Source: an uncultured Microcaldota archaeon
Lineage (GTDB): Archaea > Micrarchaeota > Micrarchaeia > Anstonellales > Bilamarchaeaceae
Direction of reading: 5' to 3'
Length of the DNA: 6,212 nt
NCBI GenBank assembly: GCA_903920925.1
Contig: CAIXOA010000012.1
Location: 1 to 6,212, forward strand
Below the pieces are notes generated by a model. It did no database searches, was not told where the DNA came from, and was given only the letters and a program-made list of their open reading frames with translations. Below are positions 1 through 6,134 of the stretch, piece by piece (position 1 is the first letter of the stretch; every line of letters starts with the position of its first letter). The position numbers and the translations under genes were made by a program.

Positions 1-2
1 AG

Positions 3-944
3 GAGTTTGCGGCATTGAAGGCCCAGGGAATTCTTGATTTGCTGAACAAAATTAACCAGGGCAAAGTAGCCGACCCCGGAGAAGCGATAAATCATGCCCT
101 CGCCCTAACGGTTTCGGACGTTAGCACCGGAGTTGCGGCAGTGGATACATTCCTACGAAGGTCCAGCATGATGGTGCAGTCCTCCCTGCAGCAGGGCGAC
201 ACCGAAACCGCTTATGAGGCCTCGTCCAGGATAAGGTTCGTGGTTGATACCCCGCACATGCTCGAGATAATCCAGCTCACGGCCGCGGACAGGCAGGCAC
301 TTTCCGGGCTCATCAACGCGCTTCAGAACGCTCAATTAGAGCACATCACAGCCCAACTGGAGGCCTGGGAAAGCCATCACGAAAACCTCGGCGTAAGCAA
401 CCTTGTCGCAGGCGCATCGGAAAGGATTGACGCCTACAACCTGGGAATGGCGAACGCGGATGCGAAATTCGAAGACATCATGGCAGCCATGCACAGCACC
501 TCCCAGGACGAGTTCGAGAAATACGCGGGCCGCTTCCTCACGGACATGCAGATGAGCGCAATACTCGGGAGGGTGAACGACATACTCGCGGATACCGGCG
601 CAGGGCTTGATGTGGCGAACATAACGCAGCAGACTATAGGCTTAATGCTAGGGCAGATGCAGATGATTGCTGATGACCTGGAATTCTCCAAAAAGCTGGA
701 AGACGACCTTGACAAGGCGATAGATGAGGCGAAGGAAAAGGACGACGGCGACAAGTATTCCAGCATCTCTGAAGCGATTCCAGAGGGCTTCTTCGCAGCG
801 GTGGGGGTTTCCGACGATTCCAAGGTTCTGGCCGAGATGCTCACAGGAGTAAGGGAATACGACCCGGAGACGGTGAAAACAATACTCACAGAAAACCCGA
901 AGCTCGCAAAGAGCGTTGCGGCTTTCTTTACCAGCCACGCATAA
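3..944 (+). CDS. Unknown helical, cysteine-free protein, probably 5'-partial
   Basis: I do not recognise this protein. The reading frame is open to the left edge, so the gene probably begins outside the window. A TTG at 15 is the first possible start, and AGGAG at 1-5 lies 9 bases before it, so a complete 309-residue protein starting there is also possible. The residues before the TTG (EFAA) continue the amphipathic helix that follows, which favours a truncated gene. Numbered from the TTG, the protein looks almost entirely alpha-helical and soluble, with no signal peptide or membrane segment. It has no cysteine and one tryptophan (about 118). Methionines are frequent between about 145 and 217, and an acidic/lysine charged stretch runs from about 218 to 248. 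No catalytic motif is visible. It ends with TAA 55 bases before glmS and is transcribed in the same direction. The amino-acid composition and codon use argue for a real gene. A scaffold or binding role would be a guess. Confidence 0.72.
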   Translation, partial: EFAALKAQGILDLLNKINQGKVADPGEAINHALALTVSDVSTGVAAVDTFLRRSSMMVQSSLQQGDTETAYEASSRIRFVVDTPHMLEIIQLTAADRQALSGLINALQNAQLEHITAQLEAWESHHENLGVSNLVAGASERIDAYNLGMANADAKFEDIMAAMHSTSQDEFEKYAGRFLTDMQMSAILGRVNDILADTGAGLDVANITQQTIGLMLGQMQMIADDLEFSKKLEDDLDKAIDEAKEKDDGDKYSSISEAIPEGFFAAVGVSDDSKVLAEMLTGVREYDPETVKTILTENPKLAKSVAAFFTSHA

Positions 945-945
945 T

Positions 946-960
946 CCCTTTTAACCCTTT
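946..960 (+). terminator. Possible weak T-rich archaeal terminator
   Basis: Just after the TAA of the first gene the + strand carries two short T runs (CCCTTTTAACCCTTT). Archaeal RNA polymerase often stops at T-rich stretches without a hairpin. These runs are short (four and three T), and no stem-loop is evident, so this is only a weak candidate for separating the first gene from glmS. Confidence 0.2.
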
Positions 961-970
961 CCAACCTTCC

Positions 971-990
971 TATAATATCTCATTATATAT
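971..990 (+). promoter_or_regulatory. Candidate TATA box region for glmS
   Basis: The most AT-rich stretch outside genes lies here, with TATAATAT at 971-978 and TTATATAT at 983-990, both like the archaeal box A. If 971-978 is used, the usual spacing of about 25 bases puts the transcription start close to the glmS ATG at 1000, giving a leaderless or very short-leader mRNA. The second box would place the start inside the gene, so it is less likely to be the active one. The bases upstream are pyrimidine-rich, so a good BRE purine element is not apparent. Confidence 0.45.
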
Positions 991-994
991 GGTG
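991..994 (+). promoter_or_regulatory. GGTG ribosome-binding site of glmS
   Basis: GGTG stands 5 bases before the ATG at 1000 and matches the GGTG part of the archaeal Shine-Dalgarno AGGAGGTGAT. It supports this start over the out-of-frame ATG at 989. It would only be used if the mRNA has a leader, so it competes with the leaderless reading of the TATA box. Confidence 0.45.
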
Positions 995-999
995 CTCGA

Positions 1000-2739
1000 A
1001 TGTGCGGAATAATCGGCTATGTTGGCGGAAAGAAGGCCTCCGAGATAATCTACAGGGGCCTAAAGACCCTTGAGTACAGGGGCTACGATTCCGTTGGCGT
1101 AGTGGTTGATACGCCAAAAGGCATGGAGCTGAGGAAGGGCAAGGGGATGGTGGAGGAAGTGTCCGAAGCGCTCCAATTCACCTCCATGGACGGAACGACC
1201 GGCATAGGCCATACGCGCTGGGCGACCCACGGCGTCGCCTGCAAGGAGAACGCCCATCCGCACACCGACTGCACCGGGAAAATCGCGAGCGTCCACAACG
1301 GAGTGATAGAGAACTACCAGGAGCTGAAGGAAGGCCTGAAGAAGAAAGGGCACAAATTCTCCTCGGAAACGGATTCCGAAATCTTTGCCCATCTGGTGGA
1401 GGATGAAAAGAAGGCGGGAAAGGACACTTTCCAGGCATTTCTTGCGTCCCTGAAAAAGCTCAAAGGCTCTTTCGCAATCGCCCTTCTCGCGGAAGGCGAA
1501 AGGAAGATCTACGTCGCGAGGAAGAACAGCCCGCTCGTAATCGGGCTGGGAAAGGGAGAGAGCTTCGCAGCCTCGGACATGACCGCGATGCTGGAGCACA
1601 CGAAGGATTTCGTCCCATTAGGGGAAATGGAGGCTGCGGTTTTGGAAACCGGAGGGGTGAAATTCTACTCGCTTGAAGGAAAAGAGATACAGAAAACCCC
1701 CATGCACGTGGACTGGTCCCCGGACATGGCGGAAAAGGGAGGCTACGCCCATTTCATGCTCAAGGAAATCTACGACCAGAAGCATTTCGTTTATGAATCC
1801 CTGGCGACGGACGTATCCGCGGCGAACGCCCTCATTTCCAGATACAAATCCGTTCACATAACCGCCTGCGGCACCTCCTACCACGCCGCCCTGATGTTCA
1901 AATACTTATCCCAAAAGTATCTCGGGAAGGCATGCGATGCAATAATCGCATCCGAATATCCGTTCATCGCAAGCCCGGACAAGGACACTCTGGTAATCGC
2001 AATCTCCCAGTCCGGGGAAACCGCAGACACGATGAAGGCATTGGAGCACGCAAAAGCGAAGGGCGCGAAAATACTCGCCCTCACCAACGTGGTCGGCTCG
2101 TCCATCACAAGGGTGGCAGATGAGGTGGTCTACCTGAATTCCGGCCCCGAAGTCTCCGTAGCAGCGACAAAAACCTTCACTTCCCAGTTGGCGGTGATAT
2201 ACAAATTGCTCTTCCCGGACAATGATTTCTCGGAAATACCCAAAATAATCTCAGATTCCCTCCAGAAGGAAGCGGAAATAAAAAAAATAGCCGAAACCAT
2301 AAAGGGAAAGACGGACGTCTTCTTCATCGGAAGGGGTCTCTCCGTCCCCATAGCGATGGAAGGAGCCCTGAAGCTCAAGGAAATTTCCTACATCCACGCG
2401 GAAGCCTACCCTGGAGGCGAACTCAAGCACGGCCCGCTCTCCCTCATCACGGAAGGAGTCCCGGTAATCGCGCTCGCCCCGAGCGACGAAACTGTCTACA
2501 AGATGCTCGGAAACATAAAAGAGGTGCGCGCAAGGGGAGGATTCGTCATCTCCCTCAACAACAGCCAGGAAATAGCTAAGGAATCCAACATTTCCATCAA
2601 TCTATCCAGCGTGGACCCGCTCCTTCATCCGTTCGCGATGGTAATCCCGCTCCAACTCCTGGCGTATTATGTTAGTGTCGCCAGGGGAATAAACCCGGAC
2701 CGCCCGAGAAACCTGGCAAAATCCGTCACCGTGGAATAG
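1000..2739 (+). CDS. glmS: Glutamine--fructose-6-phosphate aminotransferase (isomerizing)
   Basis: GlmS makes glucosamine-6-phosphate from fructose-6-phosphate and glutamine, the first step toward UDP-GlcNAc and surface glycans, in the cytoplasm. The ATG at 1000 is fixed by the sequence MCGIIGYVGG: Cys2 becomes the N-terminal nucleophile once Met is removed. The glutaminase (class II amidotransferase) domain covers about 1-215, with RGYD at 27-30, HTRWATHG at 71-78, the oxyanion pair Asn100-Gly101 and SETDSE at 122-127. The first SIS sugar-binding domain follows, with CGTSYHA at 290-296, SQSGETADT at 336-344 and SVAATKTFTSQ at 386-396. The second SIS domain holds GALKLKEISYIHAEAY from 455 and ELKHGPL at 474-480, where Glu461 and His477 correspond to the isomerase residues Glu488 and His504 of the E. 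coli enzyme. The C-terminal tail PRNLAKSVTVE is intact, including the active-site lysine (Lys574). At 579 residues it is somewhat shorter than the 609 of E. coli, but no motif is missing. It is probably transcribed alone. Its last 14 bases overlap the end of the convergent phosphatase gene. Confidence 0.97.
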   Translation: MCGIIGYVGGKKASEIIYRGLKTLEYRGYDSVGVVVDTPKGMELRKGKGMVEEVSEALQFTSMDGTTGIGHTRWATHGVACKENAHPHTDCTGKIASVHNGVIENYQELKEGLKKKGHKFSSETDSEIFAHLVEDEKKAGKDTFQAFLASLKKLKGSFAIALLAEGERKIYVARKNSPLVIGLGKGESFAASDMTAMLEHTKDFVPLGEMEAAVLETGGVKFYSLEGKEIQKTPMHVDWSPDMAEKGGYAHFMLKEIYDQKHFVYESLATDVSAANALISRYKSVHITACGTSYHAALMFKYLSQKYLGKACDAIIASEYPFIASPDKDTLVIAISQSGETADTMKALEHAKAKGAKILALTNVVGSSITRVADEVVYLNSGPEVSVAATKTFTSQLAVIYKLLFPDNDFSEIPKIISDSLQKEAEIKKIAETIKGKTDVFFIGRGLSVPIAMEGALKLKEISYIHAEAYPGGELKHGPLSLITEGVPVIALAPSDETVYKMLGNIKEVRARGGFVISLNNSQEIAKESNISINLSSVDPLLHPFAMVIPLQLLAYYVSVARGINPDRPRNLAKSVTVE

Positions 2740-3517
2740 ACTCCAGCTTCTTTATTGCGGAAGGGATGTCCTTTATTGATTCCACAATCGCATCCGGCTT
2801 TATCCTCCCCCGCATCGCCTCTATGCGGGAGCTTATCCCCGTAAGCACAAGCGCGCTCTTCATGCCCTCCTTCTTCGCCATTAGGATATCGGTCTCCAGC
2901 TTGTCCCCAACCATCAGGGTGTTCTCCTTCCTGACTCCGTGTTCGGAGGAAATCAATTCCAGCATGTAAGGCTCCGGCTTCCCCAGCACGACCGGCTTCT
3001 TCCCGGTGGAATAAGCCAGCGCAGCCACAATCGCGCCCGCCCCGGGCAATAATCCGTCCTCCACGGGAAAGGACGGGTCCTCATTTGTTGCAATGAACAC
3101 CGCGCCGTTCAAAATCGCGCGGAAGGCGATGGACATTTTATCATAAGTAAACTGCCTGTCGAACTCTACCACCACCACGCCCGCCTTCTCGCTCTCCTCG
3201 CAAACAATCCCGGCCCTGGTGAACTCCTCGCGCGCATTCTCGTTTATCACATACGCGGTCTTGCCGGGAAAATTATCCAGTATATACCTGACGGCCCCAT
3301 AGCTCGTGGAATACACATGGTCTTCAGAGACCTTTATCCCCGCCTTGCCCAGTTTCTCCGCAAAGTGCTTCCGTGTGCGGGACCCGTTGTTCGTAAGGAA
3401 AAACACCTCGCGCTTTTCCTTCACCAGCCTCGCGACCGCTTCCTTCGCCCCTTCTATCGGCTTCTGCCCCCTGAACACCACGCCGTCCATATCCAGGATT
3501 ACGGTCTCAATCCGCAA
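2726..3517 (-). CDS. NagD-type HAD phosphatase (HAD-IIA, sugar/nucleotide phosphatase-like)
   Basis: This is a complete 263-residue HAD-superfamily hydrolase. Motif I is DMDGVV with the nucleophile Asp9 and acid/base Asp11, motif II is TNN at 42-44, motif III is the lysine of GKPEP (Lys180), and motif IV is VGDKLETD at 203-210 with the magnesium-binding Asp205 and Asp210. The long insert between motifs II and III, with ATNEDPSFP at 143-151 and PGAGAIVAAL at 158-167, is the C2 cap typical of the NagD / 4-nitrophenylphosphatase / phosphoglycolate phosphatase family. The start is a TTG, 5 bases after the TAG of AMP phosphorylase, with only a weak GGT upstream. The first in-frame ATG (residue 10) would remove Asp9, so TTG is the only sensible start. 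Family members act on UMP, phosphoglycolate or sugar phosphates, and the substrate cannot be read here. Its place as last gene of an AMP/ribose-bisphosphate operon suggests it removes phosphate from a nucleotide or bisphosphate intermediate or side product, which is an inference. Its end overlaps glmS tail to tail. Confidence 0.9.
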   Translation of the reverse strand: MRIETVILDMDGVVFRGQKPIEGAKEAVARLVKEKREVFFLTNNGSRTRKHFAEKLGKAGIKVSEDHVYSTSYGAVRYILDNFPGKTAYVINENAREEFTRAGIVCEESEKAGVVVVEFDRQFTYDKMSIAFRAILNGAVFIATNEDPSFPVEDGLLPGAGAIVAALAYSTGKKPVVLGKPEPYMLELISSEHGVRKENTLMVGDKLETDILMAKKEGMKSALVLTGISSRIEAMRGRIKPDAIVESIKDIPSAIKKLESIPR

Positions 3518-3522
3518 GCAAT

Positions 3523-5208
3523 CTACCGCAGGGTCCCCAGGAGCATCTTCTCCAGCTCAATCGGGTACCAGACCTCAAGTGCCTTTATCGCATAATCCAG
3601 GGCCGCTTCGCTCTCGGCATGGATGTCGAAGAGCAGGTCCCCGGGCTTCACCCTGTCCCCCTTCAGCCTATACAAATACACGCCCGCCCCCCTGTTGCGC
3701 GGAGCTCCGGCCGCCCGGGCAATTTTCGAAATCCTTTTGTTGTCTATGTGGCTTATCTTACCCTCCTTGTCCGCCTTCACAGCATGCTTGTACTGCCCGA
3801 TGGGGATGTCCGATTCCTTGAAGTTCGCATTCCCGCCCTGCTCGCCTATTATCTCCTTCATCTTAGTCCATGCCTTCCCGTTCTGCAGGAATGTCATCGC
3901 GGTGTCGAACCCTTCGCCCTCCTTCACCTTCCCGACCAGCTCGAATATCTTGCCCGCAAGGAGGCAGCTCTTTGTCTTCAGGTCCGCGGGCCCCGTTCCC
4001 TGCAGCACCTGCATCACGTCCCGCACCTCCAGCCCTGGCCCAACGCCGTTCCCCACAGGCTCCGAGCCGTCGGTAATCAGCCCCTCCACAATCATGTCCA
4101 GCCGTTTTCCAATCTTGATGAAATCCGAGCCGAGCTTCTCAGCCTCTTCCATGTTCGCGACCTTGACGCCCCTACCCAGGGGAAGGTCCACCACCACGTA
4201 CTGCGCGCCCACGCTCTTCTTCTTCGCAAGGATGCTCGCAAGCAGCATTCCGCGCGGGTCCAGGGAAAGCGGGTTCCTTATCTTTATCAGCTTGTCGTCC
4301 GCGGACGCGAGGTTCATGCCCCCTCCCCACGCAATAGCGCCGTGCGTCTTCAGCACTATCCTCTTCATCTCCTCCACGCTGAAATCCACGGGCGCGAGCA
4401 CCTCCATGGTGTCCGCGGTCCCGGAAGCCGAAGTAATTGCCCTGGAGGAAGTTTTCGGAATGTAAATCCCGGCGGCCGCGAGTATGGGCACCAGCACCAT
4501 CGTCGTCCTGTTCCCCGCAACCCCCCCTATGCAGTGCTTGTCCGCGATGGGCGTCACCCCGAGCTCGAGCTGGTTCCCGGACTCTACTATGGAATGGGTG
4601 AGAGAAACTATCTCGTCCTCGCTCATCCCGCGTATGTATGTGGAGGTTATCCACGCGGTTAGCTCGGCCTCGCTCAGCCTGTTGCACATGAGGTCCGTGA
4701 TTATGGTATGTATCTGCCCGTCGTCCAGCGTGTCCCCGTCCAATTTCTTTTTTATGAACTCGACGCTCGCGGGCCTCTCCATCTTCGCAATCTGCAGTAT
4801 GCTCCCCTCCTCTATGTGCAGGGCATGCGCCACGTCCCCGAAAATGCCAACCTCGCCCTTCTTCACCATCTCCCTGCTCAGGTCCACTATGCAGACCATC
4901 TGCCCCTCCGTGGTCTTCAGGTCAATCCTGTATCCGCTGTAGATGTCGTTCTCCATCGCCTCGCCCTCGTTCAGCACAATGACGTTCTTCCCCGTGCTGA
5001 TGTCGATGACGCGGGCCTGCACGATGTATTTCTTATGCTCCCAGAGCTCCTCCTTCTTTTTCCTCTTCTCCGCCTCCTCCTTGCTGAAAATATGATGGGC
5101 GTTGTTCCTGCCCGCTTCCGGCTTCTTCTCCGGCCCCTTGCCCGTTTTCAGCCCGCTGTTTCCGGTTTCCTTCGCCTTCTTCTCCCCTTTTCCAAACAAT
5201 GCCATCAT
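3523..5208 (-). CDS. deoA: AMP phosphorylase with lysine-rich N-terminal extension
   Basis: The enzyme splits AMP (and in studied archaea CMP and UMP) with phosphate into the free base and ribose-1,5-bisphosphate, the entry step of the archaeal nucleoside monophosphate pathway. The start is ATG 5208-5206, which overlaps the TGA of the isomerase gene (ATGA) and has GGAGG at 5220-5216, 7 bases upstream. A longer frame reaches an ATG at 5247 but lacks this context. A second ATG follows directly, so one residue is ambiguous. With the 5208 start the protein has 561 residues. Residues 1-60 are a Lys/Glu/Gly-rich extension. The usual protein begins near 61 (YIVQARVIDI), leaving about 501 residues, close to the 503 of the Thermococcus enzyme. 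About 61-147 is the archaeal N-terminal domain absent from thymidine phosphorylase. The phosphate/nucleotide-binding segments are KHCIGGVAGNRTT at 224-236 and SSRAITSASGTAD at 254-266, the family signature. WGGGMNLASADDK follows at 294-306. A C-terminal pyrimidine-phosphorylase domain starts near 473, with RAAGAPRNRGAG at 498-509. All appear intact. Confidence 0.95.
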   Translation of the reverse strand: MMALFGKGEKKAKETGNSGLKTGKGPEKKPEAGRNNAHHIFSKEEAEKRKKKEELWEHKKYIVQARVIDISTGKNVIVLNEGEAMENDIYSGYRIDLKTTEGQMVCIVDLSREMVKKGEVGIFGDVAHALHIEEGSILQIAKMERPASVEFIKKKLDGDTLDDGQIHTIITDLMCNRLSEAELTAWITSTYIRGMSEDEIVSLTHSIVESGNQLELGVTPIADKHCIGGVAGNRTTMVLVPILAAAGIYIPKTSSRAITSASGTADTMEVLAPVDFSVEEMKRIVLKTHGAIAWGGGMNLASADDKLIKIRNPLSLDPRGMLLASILAKKKSVGAQYVVVDLPLGRGVKVANMEEAEKLGSDFIKIGKRLDMIVEGLITDGSEPVGNGVGPGLEVRDVMQVLQGTGPADLKTKSCLLAGKIFELVGKVKEGEGFDTAMTFLQNGKAWTKMKEIIGEQGGNANFKESDIPIGQYKHAVKADKEGKISHIDNKRISKIARAAGAPRNRGAGVYLYRLKGDRVKPGDLLFDIHAESEAALDYAIKALEVWYPIELEKMLLGTLR

Positions 5209-6134
5209 TCCAATCCCTCCCTTATCTTTTTCATTGCGACGGTCCATAGCGCCTGCGGCGGCACCACTCCCATCTCAGTGATGTATCCATTAATATATCT
5301 CGCGGCGGTCGCATCGAACGCCGGGTTCGAAACCCTCACCCCGCGCGGCGGCTTCTCCCAGACCTCCTTCGGGTCCCTCTCCTCTATCTGCTCCCGCTCC
5401 CCATAGATGGTCAGCGGGTCATATTTGTAAAGTTCCGCTGCGGAATAGAAGGAAACGTCATTCATTCTCGCAATCCTCGCCAGCGCGGAAGTGCCCACCT
5501 TATTTATCAAATCCCCTGTCACCGTGACCGCGTCCGCGCCCACCAGCACGAGGTCCGCCTTCTTCATGAACCTGTTCACCCCCATGTCCACGGTGAGCGT
5601 CACGTCCAGCCCGGCCTTCGCCAATTCCTCCGCGGTAATCCTCCCCTGCCAGCGGGGCCTGGTCTCGCAGCACACCACGCTGATTTTCTTCCCGTCCTTG
5701 TGCGCCCTCTTTAATATCCCGGTGACCGTGCTGGAGTGGCAGTGCGTCACCACCAATCCCTTCTCAGGCAGGAGCATCGCACCGAACTCCGCGATGTTCG
5801 CCATGGAGGCCTCCATCTTTTTTATGTACGCCTCCTCGTCCTTCACGATAATCCTCTTGAGGTGCTCCATGGATGCGGTCGGCCTTCCCGCTATTTCCGA
5901 AATTGCGAAATCCACCGATTCCCTCATCATGTTCCTGAGCATGGGCTCCGTGGGCCGGACGTGCATTATCCTTCCCCGCGCCTCCCTCAGTTCCGCGGCC
6001 AGTTGCTCCTTGGTCTTTGCCCTGGAATCCTCCACGGTCCATATGACCGCCTTTATGCCCGCCTTCGCTACATTCCTCGCCCCCTGCACCTTCAAATCCC
6101 GAATATCCTTCAAAAGTTTGTCCACACGATTCAT
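5205..6134 (-). CDS. Ribose-1,5-bisphosphate isomerase (eIF2B/MtnA-like family)
   Basis: This 309-residue cytoplasmic enzyme converts ribose-1,5-bisphosphate, the product of AMP phosphorylase, into ribulose-1,5-bisphosphate. It belongs to the IF-2B superfamily, which also holds eIF2B subunits and methylthioribose-1-phosphate isomerase. The isomerase call rests on THCHSSTVTG at 130-139 with catalytic Cys132, and on VGADAVTVTGD at 198-208 with catalytic Asp201. These match Cys133 and Asp202 of the Thermococcus kodakarensis enzyme with a shift of one. The segments CCETRPRWQGR at 155-165 and NKVGTSALARIA at 211-222 are also as expected. The N-terminal third is a helical region as in the family, with VQGARNVAKAG at 16-26 near the substrate. 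The length is close to the 322 residues of the Thermococcus protein. The ATG at 6134 has GGTG 5 bases upstream and overlaps the stop of a possible upstream frame. Its TGA overlaps the AMP phosphorylase start, so the two consecutive enzymes are translationally coupled. An eIF2B regulatory subunit is unlikely because both catalytic residues are present. Confidence 0.95.
   Translation of the reverse strand: MNRVDKLLKDIRDLKVQGARNVAKAGIKAVIWTVEDSRAKTKEQLAAELREARGRIMHVRPTEPMLRNMMRESVDFAISEIAGRPTASMEHLKRIIVKDEEAYIKKMEASMANIAEFGAMLLPEKGLVVTHCHSSTVTGILKRAHKDGKKISVVCCETRPRWQGRITAEELAKAGLDVTLTVDMGVNRFMKKADLVLVGADAVTVTGDLINKVGTSALARIARMNDVSFYSAAELYKYDPLTIYGEREQIEERDPKEVWEKPPRGVRVSNPAFDATAARYINGYITEMGVVPPQALWTVAMKKIREGLE
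5216..5220 (-). promoter_or_regulatory. deoA: GGAGG ribosome-binding site deciding the AMP phosphorylase start
   Basis: On the - strand AAGGGAGGG precedes the ATG at 5208 with a 7-base spacer from GGAGG. It is the strongest Shine-Dalgarno match in the window and lies inside the end of the isomerase gene, so AMP phosphorylase should be well translated and coupled to it. It decides the start against the upstream ATG at 5247. Confidence 0.85.

Noticed and set aside
434..964. 176-codon - strand frame opposite the first gene
   Set aside because: Serine-rich composition typical of the complement of a helical Glu/Ala/Asp-rich gene. The + strand frame has the better protein composition.
3619..4662. 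Long + strand open frames (up to 347 codons) opposite AMP phosphorylase
   Set aside because: They are antisense shadows of a well-conserved gene with GC-rich third positions. Their translations are rich in Arg, His, Pro and Ser with no recognisable motif.
3523..5208. Thymidine or pyrimidine-nucleoside phosphorylase
   Set aside because: The protein carries the extra N-terminal domain and total length of archaeal AMP phosphorylase and sits beside the next enzyme of that pathway.
5209..5247. Thirteen-residue longer start of AMP phosphorylase at ATG 5247
   Set aside because: It has no clear ribosome-binding site and overlaps the isomerase by 43 bases, while ATG 5208 has GGAGG at ideal spacing and an ATGA overlap.
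5205..6134. Methylthioribose-1-phosphate isomerase or an eIF2B-like translation factor
   Set aside because: The HCHSST motif, both catalytic residues at the positions of the ribose-1,5-bisphosphate isomerase, and coupling to AMP phosphorylase fit the isomerase better.
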